Shown: positions 20,280 through 30,238 of the stretch, one piece after another
Layout: the number at the start of each line of letters is the position of its first letter
Position numbering within the stretch: position 1 is the stretch's first letter
DNA from: Cylindrotheca closterium
Lineage: Eukaryota > Bacillariophyta > Bacillariophyceae > Bacillariales > Bacillariaceae
Assembly: GCA_933822405.4 (NCBI GenBank)
Contig: CAKOGP040002169.1
Span: 1 to 51,115 of the forward strand
Direction of reading: 5' to 3'
Length of the DNA: 51,115 nucleotides
Notes under the pieces: model-generated
Told to the model about the DNA's origin: nothing
Database searches by the model: none
The model's input: the letters and a program-made list of their open reading frames with translations, nothing else
Position numbers and translations under genes: made by a program

Positions 20280-21554
20280 CACTTCTCCATTGGACGAGGC
20301 AGTCCATCCTTATGCACCTTCCAACCTGGCGGTCTTTTCGATGTCTTGGAATATGGGGGGGCGCAAAAGTCCATTTTTGCCATAAGCGAGTCAGTAGGAT
20401 GTTCCATCAACAGATCCCACCTCTGTTGGAGGTCAAATTGATTCTTTTCGGACCTCTCTTTGGGCAACGCTGGAAGGCTACCACCAGCTATTGCCTCTTC
20501 GATCAGTTTCGCTATCAATGCATGATCGTGGTCAAATGGTCCACGCTTTCCCAAACAAAAATGAGTGCAATCGATCGCTTTATTAAAGTGTTGCCTGTGG
20601 AGGGATAGAAGCTTTGTACACCCGCAAAATGGGAACGCCGAAGGACCTGACAACTGGTTCGGCTGCTTCGTTGTAGATTCCAGTTTCATTCTCAACTGAC
20701 ATTTTGGAAATGTCATAGCACTGTCTCTTCAGGTTCTTGTACTTCGCCGTCTTGTACCTTTGGACATCCGACCAACTATCCCAGTGCCCCTTTTTGAAGT
20801 GCTGAGCATAGGACTCCTTCCACCAAAGAGTGGGAACAGAAGCTAGAGATTTGCTTGTCTTCCAATCGGAAAGTGTGTTGTTTATTAAACTTGTCATGTC
20901 ATCAATCGTTCCTGCAAAATGAGAAGTGTGATGAATGCCAGTATTCCATACCATTAGATCAGAAGGATCCAGGACATTTACGGCGATTCCATTTGTTGCT
21001 GAAAACAGTTTTAGATTCGCCCAGTGCCGTTCCTTCGTAGCATTTGAAAAAGCCAACCAAGAACAGCATATCAGAACACCATTCTTAAACTCTTGACAGC
21101 CATGCAGTATTCCCTTTCGGACTGGGTCAGAACTATAAGTACTATTGACCTGTGAAGATCCATGTCCTGGGCCTTTCAAGGCATCTTGAAGATCCTTGCA
21201 GTGGTGAAATGACATGCTGTCGCCGGCAAACACAAGCGTTCTTCCACGAAAGGTCGAAAGGAATGACCGTGGATCAAATGGATTCACCTCACAAGAAGAA
21301 TCATGAGTATCATGTTCCCAAGATAATTTTGGGCAGCGCGTAGCCAAGGCCTTCTTCTTTCGATCAGTGGGTTTTTCATTTACTCGTTGCCATTGCACAT
21401 ATTGGTTGTCTGCTCTTTGCAAGTGGTCAAAACATGATAGAGAGCTTTCCTTATTGCTACTGCAACCCTTCGAAACGGAAATTGTAGTCGTTTTCGATCC
21501 CAACAGTAAGATTAATAATGCCACAGGAAGAAGAAAGACGCTTCGAGATTTCAT
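20280..21554 (-). pseudogene. PC-esterase/TBL-like copy B, one frameshift
   Basis: Full-length copy starting at the ATG at 21554 with a signal anchor (VFLLPVALLILLLG). The first frame runs to KASIPPQATL and stops at 20583; the rest, including DCTHFCLGKRG, is in another frame. Alignment with the other copies places a 2-base loss near 20603-20612 (GGAGGGATAG here, GGAGGGGTATGG in copy A). Apart from this the copy looks complete, with GDS read as FAGDSMSFHH. The inverted-repeat element at 21600 lies only 45 bp upstream of the start codon. Probably a recent pseudogene; a sequencing error is the alternative. Confidence 0.8.
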
Positions 21555-21968
21555 TGCATCTTTGACGTTTCCAACATGCTTTCTTTGATTTGTATTTTAG
21601 GGGTTGTCAATGAACCCAACCCAACTCTTTTTCTTTTTTTTGGGCAGCTGTGATTGGTCGAGCCAAAAAAAAAAATAGTTGGTTTGGGTCAGAAAGAAAA
21701 AAATAGTTGTGCCGAAAAGAGACCCAACTATATTTTATGACCCCGATCCGCGAATTTCCCACCCTTTCCACCCAAATTTTGGCATTTTCCAAAAAAATAG
21801 CACCATAGAGATCCAAAATGGTCATTTTGAGAAGACGTCGCATAACGACGCCGATTGGACAGATAGAAGCGCATTGGGCTGAGGATATCAGCCCTATGCT
21901 TGAAACTAATTCGCGCCAATTTTTGACTGAGGGAGGATGAAATTCATGACTCGTCATCATCATTCACG

Positions 21969-22915
21969 ATGGCAACGCGACGTGGAAAGAGGAACGCCAA
22001 GGAGACACCTCCACGGTCCCATCACAAGAAGAAAAGAGTGTACCTTTGTACCCATGCAAGTGGAAAGCAGTGGTGTACGGCCTGTGACTCGTGTAAACGT
22101 TGTAAAGCTCCTCCTCGGCCAGATTTGCCAAACGACAAACAATGCCAAGCCCACACTGTTGCTACATCTACAAGAATCAGGAAGAAATCAATCAACGGCC
22201 TCGAATACTGCATGCCTACTGTCACACCACACAAAAGCGGCCGCCCAAAAAGGACAACCTACGATGACACCGTCGGGAAAATCCAACAGACCACAGCAGA
22301 AGACGCTCAAGTCGAAGCTGACGAAAAACTCCAAGCTGAATTGGCGGCAATCAAGAGCGAAATGAAGGTGGAGAATGCCAAAACGGTCCAATGTATCAGA
22401 GAAGAATCAGAGGCGGAGGCTCTGAAATTATTGATCCAGACAAATGGCAAAGACGTGGAGCTTCCTGCCGAATTTTTCATTGAATCATTGAAGCTCAGAG
22501 CAGAGATTTTGAGGATTTGATCCGTGGAAGAGAGAATGAAAAGAGGGAGGCGGAAGAGGTCGAACATCAGCTGATTGTTATGTTGGAGAGCTACCTTTGT
22601 ATCCGAGTTGCTGTGGCAGTTGATGACAACAAGCCGGCTGTTGGTCGAGTGGTGGATGTTAACCTCGTGAAAGAAGATGGCAAAACCGTCAACACTGCGA
22701 ACTATATTGTCGAGTTTGATGGCGAGGTTTACTTCGAAGGCAACCGGACGGATCGCGTAGAACTGAACCAAGAACAGGTGTTGTATGCGATGGACTTCAT
22801 GAAAGAAATTGAATCTTTTGAAGATGATGTTGACGAGGACGGCGAAGACGGTGCTTGTGTGCCGGTGAGTAGAGACTGGGATGAATTGGAAGAATATGTA
22901 GGCAACGTTGCGTAG
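21969..22915 (+). pseudogene. cargo gene of the TIR element, frameshifted, unknown family
   Basis: The first frame (21969-22520, 183 aa) has a basic start, then a Cys-rich module (CTHASGKQWCTACDSCKRCK) that could bind zinc, a GRPKRTTYDD segment and a coiled coil. The second frame is open from 22484 to 22915 and begins within the last codons of the first. A one-base (-1) shift at about 22500-22510 would give one protein of about 310 aa, passing from LKLRAE to DFEDLIRGRE. The C-terminal part has GRVVDVNLVKEDG then YIVEFDGEVYF, a pattern like small Tudor/SH3-type barrels, and an acidic end. I do not recognise the family. The frameshift could be decay or, less likely, programmed. Confidence 0.5.
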
Positions 22916-24840
22916 GCTTGGTAATAGATCCAATGAATTACATTCCTTTTTGTAGGCTAAGCAGTGCAGTAGCAAGATTAAAATCCCATTCTGCTTCTGC
23001 TTTCAAGCAACGTGAATTTGATGTGGTTTTGGAAAAAACAGAAATCTCGGATGTTTTTGGGTTCCATTTTGGTTCCACGCAAAAATTCAACGAGGCGCCT
23101 GGTACTTTAGCAAGAATTTGCGCGCGAACCAGTATTTTCCGTACGTAATCAGACGTCTAACTCTTCGCGCACCTCTATGCGCCCTTCAGTTGAGATCGTC
23201 TTCAATCACATCAATTCTTCTTTCCACCAACAATGGTATGCCTTCAGGCCGAGGAAATCACCACCCTCGGGAGGAAAACTCTTGCATTTTGGAAGCGGCC
23301 TTTGTCGTGACCGTATCTATCTTGTTTGTATGAGGTGAAATGGACGAGTTTGTTCCTTTCACCTCTGAAATGACTGCAAAAGACACATAAACGAGGTCTG
23401 AAATTCGGTTTTTGCATGGATTTGGGACCCCACGCAGTCGCAAGGCAGTAAAGATGTCAAATTTTCTTCGGAAGTTGCTTATTATGTTATAGGAAAGACG
23501 GTGGTATCATTTGATGTGCGGTATCTGGGCTCCTACAGGACGATTTTCACACGACAATATTGAGTTGGGAATTCGTCCATCACAATGGGTAGCCGGTGTG
23601 GGCGCCCAGAGAAGTAAAAACTGAATAACATGTTATGGCAAGCATGTTTGATAGATGGACTATGGCTGGAGCGGCGATTCACTATTCCTTTCGCCTCCAT
23701 TACACTACAATCTACCAAAATTCGCCAAACATGTTCTGTTGGGTTGCTTAATCTGGTCAGCAGAAGGTCAAGAGGGCAAGGCCTCATATGCAACATGTGC
23801 TGGAAAGCTTCGCAGTGACCATACCTACTCGGAGATCCATTCGGTTGCTTTTTCTATGGAATATTGGCTGAGATTTTTGAATCCGAATGTTTGCTGCTGT
23901 CGTGTCACCTGTCATCATGAGGGTCGGTGTGGCCGCCCTGGAGACAACTATACATTCAACAATACACCAGAAGGTCCCTTGGATACCTATTGTTTCTATT
24001 TTCTGGTTTCTTTACATTTTTTCGGCCTAGATCAAGAATGATCTAACAAAAATGGGAAGAGTTTTCAGTGAAATTCGGTCCAAAATGGGAAATGGTATTG
24101 GTGTGGACCGAATTTCCTCAGAATTCTTCATTCCAACATACAGTTGTCGTCCATGGGTATGTATGATGAGATTGGGGGGCTTGGAATGGGTGATTTCTAC
24201 GTGCAAGCGATTCAATGGCAATCACCCTGCTACAGTGGTCAATCCAGGTTTATGAAACTTGGTGTCAGGAATCCTTCTCAGTCGCCGAGTCAGTACCCAG
24301 ACACCATGGCACTAAGTTCAAAGTTGTCCAAATACCAACTAGTATCGACTTTGGGCGGTGTTTTGGAGTGCTGCGCCGGTAAATAGATTCTAGGCTAGCT
24401 TATTTTTTTCTCTCTTTCCTAAGGTTTCTCTTTGACTTGGTCGAATTTCCTTCCCTGTGATCGAATCTAGCCACTTTCGCAATTTAGAGTATGCAGAGGT
24501 CTAGTTTAGGTATATATTTATAATATCGCCGGGAAATTTATCTAAAAATGTAATCGCAACAAGGTCGTATGGTAGGAGATCGCCCTCTTACCTCTTGTTT
24601 TTCGTTTTGGTAATCACACGAGTCAAAATCGGAATTGACTCAATCGACTTACTAATTGACTCAATCGACTTGATAACGGTTTCTTTTTTAGCCGTTACAC
24701 AAATGTTGTTTTCTGTAGTGAAGCCCCTCTACGACCTCCTAGCAACTTGGAATTTTTTACAAGGAATGGGCAAACTATTCTCTAGCGACCTGAAAAGGTT
24801 CTAGGTCCATAGCTGCTTTTTGAAATTTTTACTTTGTCAC
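22916..24840. other. interior of the TIR element, no gene recognised
   Basis: About 1.9 kb without a supported coding frame. It contains an inverted repeat with 12-bp arms (GAAATTCGGTCC near 24070 and its complement near 24106-24117), and a direct repeat of ATTGACTCAATCGACTT near 24636-24672. It may be degraded transposase sequence. Confidence 0.4.
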
Positions 24841-25456
24841 CAGAATTCCAAATTCCTGCCACATTTTGGGTTGGGAATTCGCGGATCGGGGTCTTATAGT
24901 TGGGTCTTCAATGACCCGGAGATAATTGATTCGCGGGATAAAAGATTTACAATTCTTGTCCAATGTTTTAGATTTATCGTGTGGAACAGTTCAATTTTGA
25001 GTAAACGTAGCCCAAACTTAAACAAAGAATAGTTGGGTCATGCTATTTTTCGACGAAAAATAAGTAGGCAAATATATCTACGAGATATCGTACGTCTCCC
25101 TAAACTACCGGCTTTTTCCCAAAAATAGTTGGTTCGTGGCTTCAAAGGGGGTGGTCAAATATCGGGAAAAATACTGCCCTTCTATTGGTCAATAAAAATA
25201 AACCAAAAATAGTTGGGTTGGGTTCATTGACAACCCCTATTATACGAGAAAAAGACTCCGGACACTAAGATTTACAAGGCCTATCGTAGTACCCAGATAC
25301 ATGTTCATTACTCCTTTGTCGTTTGCCATAACACGATTCGTTCACTGGGGAAGGAGATCCGAAGTGCTGAGGGAGCAGTTCGAGCATTCAGTCGCCCTGT
25401 CATTGAGAATTATGATCGAGTGTACATAGAGTCACCTATTTACGGCACTACATCTA

Positions 25457-26776
25457 CTATGATTTCAACCCCCCTCCATGGACTTTCTCTGAGTGTCTCA
25501 AACATTTCTTCAACGGAGGAGGAAGTCCATCCTTCTCCGCCTTCCAAGAAGGTGGTCTTTTCGACTTCTTGGACTTCGCGCAAACGTCCATTTTTGCCAT
25601 GAGCGAGTCAGTAGGGTGTTCCATCAGCAGATCCCACCTATGTTGGAGATCAAATTGATTCTTTTCGGATCTTTCTTTGGGCAGCGCTGGGAGATTACCA
25701 CCAGCTATTGCCGCTTCGATCAGTTTCGTCATCAATGCATGATCGTGATCATATGGTCCATGTTTTCCCAAACAAAAATGAGTACAATCGATCGCATTAA
25801 AATGTTGCCTGTGGAGAGGTATGGATGCCTTGTGGACGCGCAAAATAGGAACGCCGAAGGACCTGACAACTGGTTCGGCTGCTTCGTTGTAGATCCCAGT
25901 TTCATTCTCAACTGACAGTTTGGAAATATCATAGCACTGTCTCTTCAGGTTCTTGTACTTCGCCGTCTTATACCTTTGGACATCCGACCAGCTGTCCCAG
26001 TGCCCGTTTTTGAAGTGCTGAGCATAGCACTCCTTCCACCAAAGAGTGGGAACAGAGGCTAGAGATTTGCTTGTCTTCCAATCGGAAAGTGTGTTGTTGA
26101 CTAACCATGTCATGTCACCGATCGTTCCTGAATAATGAGAAGTGTGATGAAGACCAGTATTCCATATCATTAGATCAGAAGGATCCAGGACATTCAAGGC
26201 AATACCATTTATTGCTGAAAACAATTTGATATTTGCCCAGTATCGTTCTTTCTTCGCATTTGAAAAAGCCAACCAAGAACAGCATATCAGAACACCGTTC
26301 TCAAACTCTTGACAGCCGTGCAGTATTCCCTTTCGGAAAGGGTCGGAGCTGTAAGAAGTATTGACCTGTGAAGAGTCATATCCTGATCCTTTCAAGGTAT
26401 CTTGCAGATCCTTGCACGGGTGTGCTGAAAGGCTGTCGCCGGCAAATACAAGCGTTCTTCCACGAAATGTCGAAAGGAATGACCGTGGATCAAATGAATT
26501 CACCTGACAAGTTGAATCATGAGTATCATGTTCCCAATATAGTTTTGGGCAGCTATAAGCCAACGATTTCTTCCCTCCATTGGAAGTAGCGTTTTCATTT
26601 TCTGTTTGCCATTGCACACCTTGGTTCTCTGCTCCTTGCAACTGTTCAAAACATGACAGAGAGCTTGTCTTTTCGCTACTGGAGCCATTCGAAACGGAAG
26701 TTGTACTCGTATTCCAATCAATCAGCAAGAATACTAATGCTAGAGGAAGAAGAAACACTGGTCTTTGATACTTCAT
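25457..26776 (-). CDS. secreted PC-esterase/TBL-like protein, intact copy D
   Basis: Single exon, 439 aa from the ATG at 26776; an in-frame ATG at 26812 would add 12 residues. I prefer 26776 because it matches the start of copy B and opens directly into a signal anchor (VFLLPLALVFLLI). Motifs fit the PMR5/TBL-type PC-esterase fold: SCPKLYWEHD (about 75-84), GDS in LVFAGDSLSAHPC (about 113-115) and a DxxH-like DCTHFC (about 330). Family members are sugar O-acetyltransferases or esterases acting on polysaccharides in the Golgi or cell surface. The substrate is unknown, and the DxxH variant makes the exact activity uncertain. It is the only unbroken member of the four copies in this window. Confidence 0.75.
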   Translation of the reverse strand: MKYQRPVFLLPLALVFLLIDWNTSTTSVSNGSSSEKTSSLSCFEQLQGAENQGVQWQTENENATSNGGKKSLAYSCPKLYWEHDTHDSTCQVNSFDPRSFLSTFRGRTLVFAGDSLSAHPCKDLQDTLKGSGYDSSQVNTSYSSDPFRKGILHGCQEFENGVLICCSWLAFSNAKKERYWANIKLFSAINGIALNVLDPSDLMIWNTGLHHTSHYSGTIGDMTWLVNNTLSDWKTSKSLASVPTLWWKECYAQHFKNGHWDSWSDVQRYKTAKYKNLKRQCYDISKLSVENETGIYNEAAEPVVRSFGVPILRVHKASIPLHRQHFNAIDCTHFCLGKHGPYDHDHALMTKLIEAAIAGGNLPALPKERSEKNQFDLQHRWDLLMEHPTDSLMAKMDVCAKSKKSKRPPSWKAEKDGLPPPLKKCLRHSEKVHGGGLKS

Positions 26777-26939
26777 TGCATCTTCGACGTTGCTTCTGAA
26801 GCCAAGAGACACTCCAGAGCATTGCGGACCGTGCTATATTACCGGTACCGGTACATGTACTCCGAAGAAGTCGGAGAAGTCACTCAAAAGTTCCATATCC
26901 ATATTTTTCTGGAACGGATCACAATGAAATCTTCAAACT

Positions 26940-28122
26940 ATGGTCGTCTCGTCTATCCTGTTATTGTTCGTACTGACTGCTGGAAACAAACAACTCTTGT
27001 GCAATGGACTAATTGCACCAGACCAAGTTCCTCACAGTTTGCGCCAATCCATTGCAAGCAAGCAAGCCTCACTGCCCCTTCATGTCTTTGGGTCACCGAT
27101 ATCTGAAAACGACAAGAATGACATTGTTCCAGATTTCGATTCCGAAGAAATCTTTGTGATTACGTTCCCACCGATAACGATAGCTGCAGCATTTCTAACG
27201 TATGATGATGTAGCAAAGTTGTTTGATGACTTTGTTGTGAAGGCATCTGGAAGGACATTTGAATTCGTCGAGTAAGTTCTGAAATGGATTCTATGATACG
27301 GCGTAGCAATGGCACGAGTGTACTTCTACCGCACAGTGCGGCAACCAACTGAGATTAGCTCACTAACCAAACGATTGCTTCGCCATACACAACAGTGGTG
27401 GAGCGGAACTAGACAGCTTACTCAAGCCTGCGTTGACAGGTCCAATTAGTGGGCTCGTTTCAATCCTTTTCAGCACGATTGTAGCCACTACCATTGGAAA
27501 GTTGTTTGATAGATACGAGGCAATGACAATGGAAGTTGCGAATATCCTAGACGATCTTCAACTCTTGTCACTACACACCAACTTCTTTCCTTCCAAGTAC
27601 AAGAAGTCCATGAGAAAACTAATCAGGAAATTCACGGCAAATTTCAAATCAGCATGCCTCGACCCTTCAACGTCTGCAGAGTTGAGGCAACAGCTAAACG
27701 ACGAAAATCAGATTATTCTAGGAGACATGATGATCCAGCTGCATGAATTCAACCAAGATGGAGAAGTTGAAAAGAATGATAAGGCAATGGACGAGGCATA
27801 CGAGCGTTTAAATGAAGTCATCAAACGTCGAACGAATTTGGAGAACTTATACGAAGCATGCTTTCCCGTTTGGCACTATGGAAGTATTTGTATACTTGGA
27901 CTGGGCATTTGTTTGATCTTTTTGATCCTTACAGACAAACCGGCACTTTTAATGTTGGGCGATTTCCAGTTGCGATTATGCTGGTCGATTCTTCTAGGCA
28001 GTTTTTCCATGCTGACGGTAACGATCGTTGATCTTATAACTCCACTGCAAGGAGGATATAAGATTCGGATGGAACCCCACCTCATAGACGAGAAACAAGG
28101 TTATTTGGATGACGACGAATAA
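26940..28122 (+). CDS. DUF4239 (bestrophin-like) membrane protein
   Basis: Two exons, 26940-27271 and 27396-28122, joined in frame across a 124-nt GTAAGT...CAG intron; 352 aa. Signal-like start (VVSSILLLFVLTAG), then membrane segments ISGLVSILFSTIVATTIG (about 136-153), SICILGLGICLIFLILTD and LCWSILLGSFSMLTVTIV near the C-terminus. The central part is helical and charged. Segment order and length match DUF4239 proteins, which resemble bestrophin channels; transport activity is not established. The exon junction codes EFVD-GGAELDSLL. Confidence 0.75.
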
Positions 28123-28349
28123 TCATAACGTACGGTATATTCTTCCTCGGAATGAATGAATTTTTTAAAATCAACCTAAAGTCATAACGTCTAAAGAAGT
28201 ACTTTTTTTATCATGTCAATTGGCGAGCTCGACCAGCGCACGCCCGCATTTTCATTGGTTTGAAATCGCTATTTTTTGGACGGAGGCAATTTTCCGTTCA
28301 GCTCCGCGTTATTGTACAACAGAGTTGCAAAGAACACTGTCGCATTCAA

Positions 28350-29114
28350 ATGATGAAGACGACTTCATCCTTGCTCGTTTCCTTCTGTCTCCTTCTCATA
28401 CAAGATGTTAAAGAAACTCAAGGACGATACTTAGAGCAAAATGAGAACAACAATGGAAATTACAATGGAAACAACAACAACAACAATGGTTTCCAATATG
28501 AACAGTACAAAAACGATCTGTCCTACAAATGGGGAAATGCATCTGCCCAAGTGGGAGAGGACTTGGATGGTATGTGGCATACAACACCTTCCGAATGGGG
28601 AGATGAGTATTGGGAAGTTCTCATTGGGATCATTGGAGTTGCTCTAGCCGCGACATTCTGTTTCATGTTGATCTGCTGCACACCCTGCTGTTGCAGCTAC
28701 GATGACGAACCACGGTACGTCGCAACACAAGAAGAGTATGATGCAAGAAGAAGAATGAAGCAACCTATCTTGGACCAGGAGGGCAGACCTCACGGAAGTC
28801 GTACAAGAAGAGTTTCTGGCTCCAAGAGAGGAACAGCAGCCGACCCTGATGTCCAAAATTCCACACAACACACATCTACTGAGGATCCTCCCACTTCAAG
28901 GAATGATCCAAAAAAAAGGCGCCGAAGAACGTTGTGGGAGGAGACTATTGTCGTATGGAAAGACTTCTTCCGTAATGGCCTTTACGTTCCAGATGATACG
29001 ATGAGCCATTATACCCGAGAAGCTAAAGAGGAACAACGCCGACGAAGATCGAGATCAGCTTCTAGAAGAAAACGATCGTTATCGCGGAATAAACGACGAG
29101 GAGAAATGGTGTAG
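28350..29114 (+). CDS. single-pass membrane protein with Arg/Ser-rich tail
   Basis: 254 aa from the ATG at 28350, chosen because it opens a signal peptide (TSSLLVSFCLLLI); the frame upstream lacks an ATG. An Asn-rich stretch (about 28-45) and a short luminal domain with Trp residues are followed by a membrane segment (EVLIGIIGVALAATFCFML), a Cys cluster (CCTPCCC), possibly palmitoylated, and a cytosolic tail ending in RRRRSRSASRRKRSLSRNKR. I do not recognise a named family. Possibly a type I protein whose tail is phosphorylated; this is inference. Confidence 0.65.
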   Translation: MMKTTSSLLVSFCLLLIQDVKETQGRYLEQNENNNGNYNGNNNNNNGFQYEQYKNDLSYKWGNASAQVGEDLDGMWHTTPSEWGDEYWEVLIGIIGVALAATFCFMLICCTPCCCSYDDEPRYVATQEEYDARRRMKQPILDQEGRPHGSRTRRVSGSKRGTAADPDVQNSTQHTSTEDPPTSRNDPKKRRRRTLWEETIVVWKDFFRNGLYVPDDTMSHYTREAKEEQRRRRSRSASRRKRSLSRNKRRGEMV

Positions 29115-29461
29115 TGGAATAATTACTCCATCATTTCGCCCCATGAAAAGAGGCGCTATACTTTTCTTTAATGTTGTCAAAAAGTCTACTACACGCCTGC
29201 AGTCTTTAGTAGGCTGTTTTAAAATAGTGTCAAATAGTTTGAAAGAAAAAGGAACTATTCGATTTCCTTTTCACCAATCATAATCCCCGCCAACATTTGT
29301 CTTTCGCTCTGATCTTCTTCAGTATAAATGTATTTTCTTTCCACCATATTTAGTTGTACATACTACATCGACGTCTCGTTCAACGTAAAGCTAAATGCAT
29401 GTTGTAGCAGCGCAGTTTGATTTACAGATTATTATTCGAGCATTGTCATAGTCTGGATACA
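29115..29461. other. convergent 3' intergenic region
   Basis: Lies between two genes that end towards each other. AT-rich. No gene or strong terminator-like structure seen. Confidence 0.4.
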
Positions 29462-29950
29462 TTAGTTCCAGATGCTTTTCAATCGTTCAGCATCCCGAGC
29501 TTTCTTCTCAATTGCACGTTGCTTATCGGCCTCGTATTGAAGCTTTTTCATTTCTTGTTCCTTCGTTCTCTTTTCTTTCAGAGCGATTGCGGCTTTCATT
29601 GCTGCTTCCGATTGCTTGGTCTTTTCGTTTGCCCCAGGATCAGTCAAATCGCTAGTCTTCTTGTTCAAGATAGCCTCTGTACCCTCTCCAAAGCCCGACA
29701 TTTTGGCATCGTAGGAAGGAAGGGAAAAGTCCAATTCAACAGCAAATGCAGCACTGGTCATTATGGAAAGCCCCAACACGAGACCTACCACGGGAGCTCC
29801 AAGGGAAAACTTCTTCTCGGGGCTCTCATTGTCACGTTGTGGAAGAGCTGCCGACAAAGCAGAAGATGATCGTTGATGCGACGGAGTTCTTGTTGGAGCG
29901 AAAGCATTGGCAACTGCCAAGTACATGAGAGATACTGCAACGAGCTTCAT
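29462..29950 (-). CDS. thylakoid-lumen protein with bipartite plastid leader
   Basis: 162 aa from the ATG at 29950. The start is chosen because it opens a signal peptide ending ANAFAPTRTPS, the diatom AFAP plastid motif, followed by a Ser-rich transit stretch. A second hydrophobic segment (APVVGLVLGLSIMTSAAFA) ends in a thylakoid-type cleavage site before VELDFSLPSYD; KK rather than RR precedes it, which fits a Sec-type rather than Tat-type lumenal signal. The mature part is about 100 aa, Lys/Glu/Ala-rich and helical. Targeting is read from sequence. The function is unknown; a small photosystem-associated extrinsic subunit is one possibility. Shares a 288-bp upstream region with the divergent gene at 30239. 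Confidence 0.7.
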   Translation of the reverse strand: MKLVAVSLMYLAVANAFAPTRTPSHQRSSSALSAALPQRDNESPEKKFSLGAPVVGLVLGLSIMTSAAFAVELDFSLPSYDAKMSGFGEGTEAILNKKTSDLTDPGANEKTKQSEAAMKAAIALKEKRTKEQEMKKLQYEADKQRAIEKKARDAERLKSIWN

Positions 29951-30238
29951 TTTAAAGAGTTCTGCAATGTCGATTGATGAGATGTGATGATAATATGCAA
30001 AGGCTTCGGTGGTTTCAAAGTTGTGTCGCATATGTTGCATGTTGATTGATGACCCGGTCCTCGTACGTGTCAAACAGATCTTCGATTGGATCGACTTCAA
30101 AATACGAACGACTGGCCAACTCGCTGACTGCGAACACGAATCTCGTTCAAATCGTTCGTTCATTCGTTCATTCGTACTACCAGGTACCGTGTGAGTTATT
30201 CTCGTCAATCAAACAGACTTCAACTGACACAAAAAGCA
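29951..30238. promoter_or_regulatory. shared divergent promoter region
   Basis: 288 bp between the start codons of two divergently transcribed genes, so it should hold both promoters and 5' UTRs. It includes short direct repeats (TTCGTTCATTCGTTCATTCG near 30151-30170) and a CCAGGTACC element at 30179-30187. No TATA box is claimed. Confidence 0.5.

Larger units (their letters stand above)
21600..25237. mobile_element. TIR element with TA flanks
   Basis: Both ends read GGGGTTGTCAATGAACCC inwards and match perfectly for at least 27 bp. A second inverted match lies further in (GACCCCGATCCGCGAATT at 21739-21756 against its complement near 24877-24894), so the subterminal regions are also related. 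TA flanks both sides (21598-21599 and 25238-25239), as expected of a TA-targeting DNA transposon. The interior carries one unrecognised cargo gene (frameshifted) and no transposase I can identify. It is probably non-autonomous. Confidence 0.8.

Noticed and set aside
21600..25237. PiggyBac or Harbinger assignment
   Set aside because: Flanks show TA only, not TTAA or a 3-bp TWA repeat, and no matching transposase was recognised.
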